Below are positions 1 through 5,172 of a stretch of DNA of 5,303 nucleotides, piece after piece. Position numbers and translations under genes: made by a program. This DNA comes from Planctomycetaceae bacterium (GTDB taxonomy: Bacteria; Planctomycetota; Planctomycetia; Pirellulales; Pirellulaceae), in NCBI GenBank assembly GCA_002705165.1, contig PAJC01000068.1:10619-15921 (forward strand), in the 5' to 3' direction. Below the pieces are notes generated by a model. The model was not told where the DNA came from. It saw only the letters and a list, made by a program, of their open reading frames with translations, and made no database searches. The first letter of the stretch is position 1. Each line of letters begins with the position of its first letter.

Positions 1-422
1 GTACCGGACTCGATTGCTCCGACAGCATGACTGGCCTGTTCAGTGAATCCGATGTCGGCAAACAGTTTTTCTTTACCTGCGGCTGCCCGCATGGGGCCGC
101 TTCCCATACCGAAATAATCGTCAGTTGCCAACTGCCAGCCCGCATACTGGCTCGCCATGCAGGCTTGTATTGGGTGATCCGTCTCAATCTGGATGGCTGT
201 TGTGGTCGGAAAGATTTCCGAGCTGGGAACATAGGAGACGTGGGCGAGTCCCGCCAGACAGACTTCAGCCAATAATCGTCCCGCTTCAAGGCCACCGGTT
301 ACTGAAACCCCCAGATCAATTAGACTTGTCCCATCAGGACTGACGGAGGTACCAATTTTTAAGTCGTCTGCCAGATCAATCAGGGCGTCGGTTATGTATT
401 TCGCTCGCTCGTTCAAATTCAC
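1..422 (-). CDS. mch: Methenyltetrahydromethanopterin cyclohydrolase, N-terminal part (cut by window edge)
   Basis: Reading the minus strand from GTG at 422-420 gives 140 uninterrupted codons to the window edge, so the C-terminal part is missing; the family is usually about 310-325 residues. The enzyme (EC 3.5.4.27) interconverts 5,10-methenyl- and 5-formyl-tetrahydromethanopterin in cytoplasmic C1 transfer, used by methanogens, methylotrophs and planctomycetes. Recognisable family blocks are GGLEAGRLLAE (residues 43-53), TDHPIQACMASQYAGWQL (81-98) and YFGMGSGPMRA (103-113). The GTG start is supported by an AGGA at 433-430, seven bases upstream, and by an N-terminus that begins at the usual place for the family. 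The gene is divergent from everything else here. In bacteria Mch normally works with formaldehyde-activating enzyme, MtdB/MtdC and the Fhc complex, none of which is visible. Family assignment comes from remembered motifs, not a search. Confidence 0.9.
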   Translation of the reverse strand, partial: MNLNERAKYITDALIDLADDLKIGTSVSPDGTSLIDLGVSVTGGLEAGRLLAEVCLAGLAHVSYVPSSEIFPTTTAIQIETDHPIQACMASQYAGWQLATDDYFGMGSGPMRAAAGKEKLFADIGFTEQASHAVGAIESG

Positions 423-433
423 CGTTTTTTCCT
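423..433 (-). promoter_or_regulatory. Shine-Dalgarno site of mch
   Basis: On the minus strand AGGA (433-430) is followed by a seven-base spacer and then GTG at 422-420. It is one of the clearer ribosome binding sites in the window and decides the mch start. Confidence 0.6.
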
Positions 434-442
434 GTAACTGTG

Positions 443-454
443 GAACTTATGTTC
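443..454. repeat. Short perfect inverted repeat, possible operator of mch
   Basis: The sequence GAAC-TTAT-GTTC is a perfect four-base inverted repeat around a four-base spacer. It lies at the predicted mch transcription start and just upstream of the ribosome binding site, a position where a repressor could act. It is short enough to arise by chance. Confidence 0.25.
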
Positions 455-458
455 TATT

Positions 459-488
459 ATCATAGCGGCTTGCGAGGCTTTTCGTGAA
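459..488 (-). promoter_or_regulatory. Candidate sigma-70-type promoter for mch
   Basis: On the minus strand TTCACG (488-483) and TATGAT (464-459) are separated by 18 bases; an overlapping GATAAT (461-456) is an alternative -10 box. Transcription would begin near 452, giving a leader of about 30 bases before the mch GTG. Each box matches the consensus only in part, so this is a suggestion from position and resemblance. Confidence 0.3.
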
Positions 489-514
489 TTTAGGCAGGAA
501 CCTCTCCGTGAAAA

Positions 515-528
515 CAACAAGCCTGTTG
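515..528. repeat. Imperfect palindrome upstream of the DtxR-family gene, possible operator
   Basis: CAACAAGCCTGTTG matches its own reverse complement at 12 of 14 positions and lies about 80-95 bases before the regulator start at 610. It overlaps a TTGAAA (526-531) that could act as a -35 box, although no good -10 box follows at the right spacing. DtxR-family repressors bind palindromes and often control their own genes, so this is a candidate autoregulatory site. It does not match the classical DtxR or MntR boxes closely. Confidence 0.25.
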
Positions 529-596
529 AAAAGAGTGTATCTTAAATTGGAGCAACTGTAGAGCTTCTATCACAGATTGTCTGATTTGACGCGATT

Positions 597-609
597 GGAG
601 AAATTTGGA
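597..609 (+). promoter_or_regulatory. Shine-Dalgarno site supporting the TTG 610 start
   Basis: GGAG at 597-600 lies nine bases before TTG at 610. No comparable site precedes the earlier in-frame TTG codons at 577, 586 and 595, so this site favours 610 as the start of the DtxR-family gene. Confidence 0.5.
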
Positions 610-1260
610 TTGCCTAGCCTTACCATAGAAAACTATGTAAAGACTATCTATGAGATTTGTTCTCGGCAGCAGGATAAGCCTGCTGCAACGGGGCAACTTG
701 CTAAGGCTCTTGGAGTTTTGCCAGGGACGGTTACTAGTATGATGAAGACTTTGTCTTATTCAGAATTGGCATCATACCAGCCCTATGAAGGTGTGAGGCT
801 CACCGCTTCCGGAAATGCACTGGCACTGCGAGTTCTTCGGCGTCATCGATTAATTGAATTGTTTTTGGTGCGAACTCTGGATTTGTCCTGGGATGAAGTA
901 CACGAAGAAGCTGAAAACATGGAGCATGCGGTTAGCGACCTTCTCGTAGATCGTATCGAGGTGTTTCTGGGTTATCCGGACTTTGATCCTCACGGAGATC
1001 CAATCCCGAAAGCTGATGGAACGGTTCTGATGTCAACCGGGACATCGCTCGATGCTGTCAAAGTAGGAACGGAGGTGAAGGTTGTGAGAGTACTTGATCA
1101 GTCTTCCGACTTTCTCAAAGAGCTCACGGAAAAGGGGATTGAGATCGGAACGATTCTGGAAGTTCTTTCGGTGGAAGTTGATCAATTGCGTTTGTCGGTT
1201 GGTTCCGGGCCAGGTTTTAATCTTTCAATCGATCTGGCGCGTCTGATTTTAGTAAAATAG
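610..1260 (+). CDS. DtxR/MntR-family metal-dependent transcriptional repressor
   Basis: A 216-residue cytoplasmic DNA-binding regulator that should sense Mn(II) or Fe(II) and repress metal-homeostasis genes as a dimer. An N-terminal winged helix-turn-helix spans about residues 5-65, with the recognition helix near 37-49 (LPGTVTSMMKTLS). The dimerisation and metal-binding domain (66-140) holds His79, Glu83, His98, Glu102, Glu105 and His106, numbered exactly as in Corynebacterium DtxR, where residue 102 is Cys. GDPIPKADG (129-137) matches the DtxR stretch GNPIPGLD. Residues 149-216 resemble the FeoA/SH3-like C-terminal domain, making this the long DtxR/IdeR type. The TTG at 610 is chosen over TTG 577 because it has a GGAG site and places PSLTIENY at the family N-terminus; from 577 the protein would be 227 residues. 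Asn8 and Lys11 replace the MntR ligands Asp8 and Glu11, so metal preference is uncertain. The gene lies 36 bases before the DinB-like gene, probably in one transcript. Confidence 0.85.
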   Translation: MPSLTIENYVKTIYEICSRQQDKPAATGQLAKALGVLPGTVTSMMKTLSYSELASYQPYEGVRLTASGNALALRVLRRHRLIELFLVRTLDLSWDEVHEEAENMEHAVSDLLVDRIEVFLGYPDFDPHGDPIPKADGTVLMSTGTSLDAVKVGTEVKVVRVLDQSSDFLKELTEKGIEIGTILEVLSVEVDQLRLSVGSGPGFNLSIDLARLILVK

Positions 1261-1296
1261 ACCTGAGATAAAAATCAAAGTAAAGCGAGAACAGTC

Positions 1297-1788
1297 ATGT
1301 CCCAGAAAACTAGATTGTTGAAGCAACTGCAGTCAGCTCGGGCTTTTAGCTCTAACCTGCTCAAAGACTTCGAAACCCCAGAATCCTGGATTTATCAATT
1401 GCATGAGGGAGGCAACCACGCGCTGTGGTTTGTGGGGCATATGGGGACGACCGATAACTTTATGTTGTCTCTTTTGCGCCCGGACTTATGTGATACGAAT
1501 GAGGAGTATGCAGGCTTGTTTGGCTTGGGGAGTCAGCCAGCTGGAAACCTTGCCGAGTACCCGACCGTTGAGAGTGTCTTAGCGTTTATGGCGGAACGAC
1601 GAGAGAGGCTGATACAAGCCTTGGAGGAAATGACCGACGAACAGCTCGCTGAAGCAACGCCTCAGGGCGCTCCGGAGTTTATGCCAGATAACGCTTCCGT
1701 TTTCGAAACAGCTGTTTGGCACGAGGGGCTTCATTCGGGGCAATTATCACTACTGCGTCGCAGTCTTGGGTTTGATCCACTGGTTTAA
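1297..1788 (+). CDS. DinB-like (four-helix bundle) superfamily protein
   Basis: A 163-residue cytoplasmic protein of the DinB/YfiT-like superfamily, helical with no signal peptide or membrane segment. The probable metal-binding histidines are visible: His48 in WFVGHMGTTDNF, and the His142/His146 pair in WHEGLHSGQLSLLRRSLG, which closes the bundle as in the family. Known relatives include damage-induced proteins of unknown function and thiol-dependent transferases, so the family name does not give a reaction. It is not the DinB DNA polymerase IV, despite the shared name. The ATG start is preceded only by a weak purine stretch (GCGAGA). It follows the DtxR-family gene by 36 bases and is probably co-transcribed, which hints at a link with metal or stress response, but that is inference only. 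Confidence 0.8.
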   Translation: MSQKTRLLKQLQSARAFSSNLLKDFETPESWIYQLHEGGNHALWFVGHMGTTDNFMLSLLRPDLCDTNEEYAGLFGLGSQPAGNLAEYPTVESVLAFMAERRERLIQALEEMTDEQLAEATPQGAPEFMPDNASVFETAVWHEGLHSGQLSLLRRSLGFDPLV

Positions 1789-1920
1789 CTCGGGCAATTG
1801 GATAAGGTTTGAGTAGGTAGCTAAAACACCTTCGAATTCGGGTGGATTCCTGTCAGTTAGGCACTTGAAGTTTAGGCCGAAAATGCTGAGAATTGAGAGA
1901 GTAGTATTGTCTGCTTGTCA
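1789..1920 (+). other. Gap before the SRP RNA gene; weak promoter candidate
   Basis: This 132-base gap contains no open reading frame that looks real. CACC (1827-1830) and GGTG (1841-1844) flank the palindrome CGAATTCG, making a small possible hairpin without a T-run, so it is not a convincing terminator. TATTGT (1905-1910) could be a -10 box for the SRP RNA starting near 1917-1921, but no good -35 box is seen at the right distance. TCTGC (1910-1914) can pair with GCAGA (2030-2034) beyond the ends of the SRP stem. Confidence 0.3.
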
Positions 1921-2028
1921 GACTGTCGTACTATGGTGCTCGCAAGGGGGAGCCGTGAACCGAGTCAGGCCTTAACCGGAGCAGCTCTAAGCGGGGTACT
2001 CTTGTGCGAGTACCATTGTGCGACAGTC
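1921..2028 (+). ncRNA. ffs: Signal recognition particle RNA, small bacterial (4.5S) type
   Basis: This RNA binds Ffh and takes part in co-translational targeting of membrane and secreted proteins. The Ffh-binding core is seen as GTCAGG (1964-1969), a ten-base apical segment CCTTAACCGG and AGCAGC (1980-1985), with the flanking GTGAAC and TAAGCGG typical of bacterial SRP RNAs. The arms fold into one long hairpin: GACTGTCG (1921-1928) pairs perfectly with CGACAGTC (2021-2028), and GCTCGCA (1938-1944) with TGCGAGT (2005-2011), the second with one G-U pair. The predicted length of about 108 bases fits the small class lacking an Alu domain. The exact ends are uncertain by several bases. Its place directly before dnaX matches Bacillus subtilis and many other bacteria. 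The 3' arm covers the GTG at 2018, the most upstream possible dnaX start. Confidence 0.9.
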
Positions 2029-2059
2029 GGCAGATGATCCTACTTCTAGTCAACCTAGG

Positions 2060-4036
2060 ATGTTTGATTGTGACGTAATGATGGATCATGATGATTCAAA
2101 ATCGGCAAGCGAAAGCTTAAGTACTTCGCCCGCAAACGACCGCTATGTCGTAGTTGCCCGACGTTATCGCCCTCAAACTTTTGATGAACTAGTCGGCCAG
2201 GAACACGTAAGAAAAGCCTTGGCTAATGCCATCGAAACCAATCGGGTTGGACATGCTTACTTATTTGCCGGGCCGCGTGGTACAGGCAAAACCACGACTG
2301 CACGAATCTTCGCCAAAGCACTTAACTGCTCGGTTGGCCCCACCATCGTCCCATGCAACCAATGCAATATTTGTGTTGATATTTCAGAGGGTGCTGATGT
2401 CGACGTGATTGAAATCGATGGTGCCAGCAATAACGGAGTCGATGAAGTTCGCGCATTGCGTGAAAACTGTACGATTCGCCCTGCTCGCTGTCGCTTTAAA
2501 ATTTATATCATTGACGAAGTTCACATGCTTTCGAAACCGGCTTTCAATGCGCTTCTAAAGACGCTGGAAGAACCGCCGGAACATGTGAAATTTATGTTCT
2601 GTACGACGGATCCGGATAAACTGCCTATTACCGTCTTGTCGCGTTGCCAACGCTTCGATTTGTCACCTGTTGAAGAGACCAAGATTTTTGACCGGCTAAA
2701 GTTCATTCTCGATGCCGAAAAACGCCAGGCCGACGACGATGCAATTGCAATGCTTGCAAGGCGAGCGTATGGTTCACTGCGAGATAGTCAGTCGTTACTT
2801 GAACAACTCCTCTCCTTCAGTAGTGGTAACATCACAGTCGACGATGTTCATCAATTGTTGGGAACCACTGATAGCGGTAAGTTGCTCGATCTCATGGAAG
2901 CATTGGCCGCACGTGACGCCAGTGATGCTCTGGAGCTTCTCAGTGAGTTTTGGAAAGGCGGTGCTGAACCGGAACGTCTCTCAGAACAGATTCTAGGAAT
3001 CTATCGTGACTTACTATCGGCAAGTGTTGGATGTTCCTCAGACCTTATGCATTATTCCCAGCCTCAGGAATTCGAACGTGTAAAGCAGGTGGCCGGTCGA
3101 ATTGGCAAACACACCTTGTTGGCCTCCCTGGAGATTATGCAGGAGATGCTAAGAAGAGTGCAGGCGACTACTAAGGTCAGAATACTAGTCGAAACAGCTA
3201 TTGTGCGACTCGCAAGCCTCGAAGAGCTCGATAAGGTCGAAGAGTGGCTTAATATACTGCAAAGTCCCCAGATGAAAGATTTTGCCAGGAGTGGATTGGT
3301 GATCACCCCCAGCGATTCATCTCAAACCAGTTCGGCTCAAAAAAAAAATGACATAGGCTTGTCCGAGACAACGGCGACTGTCCCTGAAGCACTGGAAGTA
3401 GCTAATACGGAACCGGGGACTTCTGACTCAAAGCCGGTCGGGGCAAATGGCACCCCCGTAATGCCCGCTCCACCAACGCCGGATGGTCAATCATCTAGTC
3501 TCGATGCAGCCTTACCTAGTCAATCTCCAAACCCTGCGGTAACGTCGGAATCTGTTATTCAACCTTCTTCGGCGAACGAATCTGCCGAGTATCAGGTATC
3601 GGATAGCAGTCTGCCTGAAACAATAATCACGATTACGAACCAAAATGTCCTTCCTATCTGGGAACGAGTTTGCCAAAATCTAGACGATTTGACAGCTAGT
3701 AACCTGGAATCTGCCGAATCAGTAGCAATTTCCGTGCCAAATCATCTAGTCGTGAAATTTCCTTCGCACTATACTTTTCAAAAAGACGCATGCGAGCGGC
3801 CTGAACGTCGAACTAAGCTGGAAGAAGAGTTATATAGGACCACAGGAAATCGTGTCCGAGTGACCTTCGAGTTACTTCCGGAAATATCTCAACCTAAAGT
3901 TGTTGAGCAGGATTCCGGAGTGAAAACCAGTCGGCAGAGAAGGCGGGAGGCTGAACAGCACCCCATGGTGCAGCAGGCAATGGAAACATTCGGAGCCGAA
4001 GTGGTTCGAGTGGATCATCCTCGCAGGCGTCAATAG
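2060..4036 (+). CDS. dnaX: DNA polymerase III subunit gamma/tau (clamp-loader ATPase)
   Basis: The ATPase subunit of the clamp loader, which loads the sliding clamp and in its long tau form links polymerase and helicase in the replisome. The 658-residue product opens its conserved core at YVVVARRYRPQTFDELVGQEH. It then shows Walker A GPRGTGKT (71-78), a zinc module Cys90-x8-Cys99-x2-Cys102-x2-Cys105, Walker B IIDEVH (150-155), an SRC sensor-1 motif (194-196) and GSLRDSQSLLEQ (238-249). The collar domain runs to about 400. A Ser/Thr/Pro-rich linker (about 415-520) precedes a tau-type C-terminal domain beginning near LPIWERVCQNL, then an Arg-rich tail ending in HPMVQQAMETFGAEVVRVD. GTG 2018 lies inside the SRP RNA, so ATG 2060 is preferred; ATG 2078 and 2081 are possible, and no strong Shine-Dalgarno site settles the choice. 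A ten-A run at 3339-3348 may yield a gamma form of about 430 residues. Confidence 0.95.
   Translation: MFDCDVMMDHDDSKSASESLSTSPANDRYVVVARRYRPQTFDELVGQEHVRKALANAIETNRVGHAYLFAGPRGTGKTTTARIFAKALNCSVGPTIVPCNQCNICVDISEGADVDVIEIDGASNNGVDEVRALRENCTIRPARCRFKIYIIDEVHMLSKPAFNALLKTLEEPPEHVKFMFCTTDPDKLPITVLSRCQRFDLSPVEETKIFDRLKFILDAEKRQADDDAIAMLARRAYGSLRDSQSLLEQLLSFSSGNITVDDVHQLLGTTDSGKLLDLMEALAARDASDALELLSEFWKGGAEPERLSEQILGIYRDLLSASVGCSSDLMHYSQPQEFERVKQVAGRIGKHTLLASLEIMQEMLRRVQATTKVRILVETAIVRLASLEELDKVEEWLNILQSPQMKDFARSGLVITPSDSSQTSSAQKKNDIGLSETTATVPEALEVANTEPGTSDSKPVGANGTPVMPAPPTPDGQSSSLDAALPSQSPNPAVTSESVIQPSSANESAEYQVSDSSLPETIITITNQNVLPIWERVCQNLDDLTASNLESAESVAISVPNHLVVKFPSHYTFQKDACERPERRTKLEEELYRTTGNRVRVTFELLPEISQPKVVEQDSGVKTSRQRRREAEQHPMVQQAMETFGAEVVRVDHPRRRQ
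3339..3356 (+). promoter_or_regulatory. Ten-A slippage site in dnaX with stops in both other frames
   Basis: Ten consecutive A residues (3339-3348) encode Gln-Lys-Lys-Asn just after the clamp-loader core. A -1 ribosomal shift, or one extra A in the mRNA, gives one more Lys and then TGA (3349-3351). Loss of one A gives Met-Thr and then TAG (3354-3356). Either event would end the protein at about 430-431 residues from the 2060 start, close to the 431 residues of E. coli gamma. Thermus thermophilus dnaX is known to make gamma by transcriptional slippage on a run of nine A. Only a weak five-base hairpin, TTGTC/GACAA (3359-3371), follows, so transcriptional slippage looks more likely than hairpin-stimulated ribosomal shifting. 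Function is inferred. Confidence 0.6.
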
Positions 4037-4152
4037 GTTCGAAACCAACGAGTTTTGTCGGGAGGTAGGTCTCCAGGCAGTGTGGTTACTCATTGCTAAC
4101 GCGAAGAGAAGTTAAGACGCATTACTTTTTTTGTCCTATTAGGTGCAATTGA
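4037..4152 (+). other. Gap between dnaX and ybaB with a weak hairpin and T-run
   Basis: No gene is seen in these 116 bases. TAACGCG (4097-4103) can pair with CGCATTA (4118-4124) with one mismatch, followed by seven T residues (4126-4132); this resembles an intrinsic terminator but is weak, with a 14-base loop and an AT-rich base. TTAAGA (4112-4117) and TATTAG (4137-4142) are a poorly spaced promoter-like pair. AGG (4141-4143) may serve as the ybaB ribosome binding site at nine bases from the ATG. Confidence 0.3.
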
Positions 4153-4509
4153 ATGTTTAAATCGCTTGGTAATATCGCTTCCGTTATGAAACAGGCTCAG
4201 CAAATGGGTGGCAAACTTGAGGAAGTGAATCAAAAGCTGGAAGCGGAGCGGGTGACCGGTGGAGCAGGCGCCGGCATGGTTTCTGTGGAGATGAATGGTT
4301 TAGGGGAGGTCATTCAAGTGTCGATTGATCCCGCTTTGTTTGAAAAGCAGGATGCTGAGTTAATGGAAGATCTTGTTCGTGCAGCGGTGAATATTGCGAA
4401 AGACAAGACGAAGGAAGTGCATGCTCGCTTGACTCAGGAAATGACAGCTGGGATGAATATTCCCGGGTTGGAACAGGCGTTAGAGCAATTTGGTAAGCAA
4501 ACAGATTAG
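4153..4509 (+). CDS. ybaB: YbaB/EbfC family nucleoid-associated protein
   Basis: A 118-residue cytoplasmic DNA-binding protein; the family forms dimers that bind and organise nucleoid DNA, with EbfC of Borrelia as a studied member. The N-terminal helix MFKSLGNIASVMKQAQQM is followed by a charged helical stretch (about 20-35). Then comes the conserved core GGAGAGMVSVEMNGLGEV (36-53) with the usual VSIDP and a C-terminal helix carrying EDLVRAAVNIAKDK. The end MTAGMNIPGLEQ is also typical of the family. Length is normal (about 100-120). The gene sits between dnaX and recR, the standard place for this family, and ends 11 bases before recR, so the two are surely co-transcribed. The reason for its conserved link with recombination and replication genes is not settled. 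Confidence 0.93.
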   Translation: MFKSLGNIASVMKQAQQMGGKLEEVNQKLEAERVTGGAGAGMVSVEMNGLGEVIQVSIDPALFEKQDAELMEDLVRAAVNIAKDKTKEVHARLTQEMTAGMNIPGLEQALEQFGKQTD

Positions 4510-4520
4510 AAAGCAAAAGC

Positions 4521-5120
4521 GTGGCACAACTATCTGAATCCGTGACCGAATTGATTTCACAGCTTTCTAAATTACCCGGTATTGGGAGAAAAACTGCTGA
4601 GAGACTTGCCTATCATTTGCTGCGAGTAAATAAGACCGAAGCTTTGGCATTTGCGGACGCCATCCGAAATGTTCGTGAAAACGTAAGGTACTGCCGTGTT
4701 TGTTTTAACCTTGCGGAAAGTGAAGCCTGTACGATTTGTGAAGACTCTCGTCGTGATCAAACCACTCTGTGTATTGTCGAGCAACCACGGGATTTAATGT
4801 CGCTTGAACAAGCAGGGGTATTCAACGGTCTTTATCATGTGCTGCTTGGACGTATCGCGCCTCTTGAAGGTATTGGCCCGGAACAACTTACGATTGATCC
4901 ATTAATTGATCGTGTGCGACAGGGCCAAATCAAAGAAGTGATCATGGCCACTAATCCGACGGTTGAAGGAGATGGAACGGCTCTGCACATATCAAATCTC
5001 CTCAATAATCACGATGTTGCGATCACCCGCCTGGCACGAGGGATTACGACGGGAAGTATTCTGGAATTTACAAACAAAGAGATCCTTGCAGACGCTATTG
5101 CGGGTAGACAGAAATATTAA
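4521..5120 (+). CDS. recR: Recombination mediator protein RecR
   Basis: RecR acts with RecO (and RecF) to load RecA onto SSB-coated single-stranded DNA during gap repair; it forms a ring-shaped tetramer in the cytoplasm. The 199-residue length is standard. In order, the protein shows a helix-hairpin-helix, LPGIGRKTAERLAYHLL (18-34), a four-Cys zinc finger (Cys58, Cys61, Cys70, Cys73), and a Toprim domain with LCIVEQPRDL (83-92, Glu87) and NPTVEGDGTALH (145-156). It ends with the family C-terminal segment LARGITTGSILEFTNKEIL. The GTG start lies 11 bases after the ybaB stop, with only a weak purine-rich region before it; it puts the N-terminus MAQLSESVTELI where the family begins. All key residues are present and no disruption is seen. 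Confidence 0.96.
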   Translation: MAQLSESVTELISQLSKLPGIGRKTAERLAYHLLRVNKTEALAFADAIRNVRENVRYCRVCFNLAESEACTICEDSRRDQTTLCIVEQPRDLMSLEQAGVFNGLYHVLLGRIAPLEGIGPEQLTIDPLIDRVRQGQIKEVIMATNPTVEGDGTALHISNLLNNHDVAITRLARGITTGSILEFTNKEILADAIAGRQKY

Positions 5121-5172
5121 GAAACAGGCAACTAACTTAACTTAGAAGTCAGGCTTAAGAACAGGCAGACGC

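Noticed and set aside
27..343. Two overlapping plus-strand open frames (27-275 and 125-343)
   Set aside because: Both lie opposite mch, whose minus-strand frame is open across the region and carries clear family motifs; their translations resemble no known protein.
577..609. TTG at 577 as the start of the DtxR-family gene
   Set aside because: It lacks a ribosome binding site, while TTG 610 has GGAG nine bases upstream and makes residue numbers coincide with DtxR and MntR. It cannot be fully excluded.
490..696. Minus-strand open frame over the start of the regulator gene
   Set aside because: It overlaps the conserved N-terminus of the DtxR-family protein and shows no recognisable domain.
1827..1844. 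Hairpin around CGAATTCG after the DinB-like gene as a terminator
   Set aside because: The outer stem is only four or five pairs and no T-run follows.
2018..2059. GTG at 2018 as the start of dnaX
   Set aside because: It is buried in the 3' arm of the SRP RNA stem and adds 14 residues without family resemblance.
2226..2996. Open frames in other phases within dnaX (2226-2408, 2521-2706 minus, 2712-2996)
   Set aside because: They sit inside the strongly conserved clamp-loader core and their translations have no family features.
3331..3356. Ten-A run read as a sequencing error or pseudogene frameshift
   Set aside because: The dnaX frame is continuous on both sides with ten A, and the downstream tau-like domain is intact.
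2040..3760. Repeated CTAG and CTAGTC motifs in dnaX
   Set aside because: About ten copies in this length is near chance for balanced base composition; spacing is irregular, so no repeat family is supported.
3872..4093. Minus-strand open frame across the dnaX 3' end, and similar ones at 3064-3306, 4310-4516 and 4572-4784
   Set aside because: Each is opposite a well-supported gene and lacks its own start signal or recognisable content.
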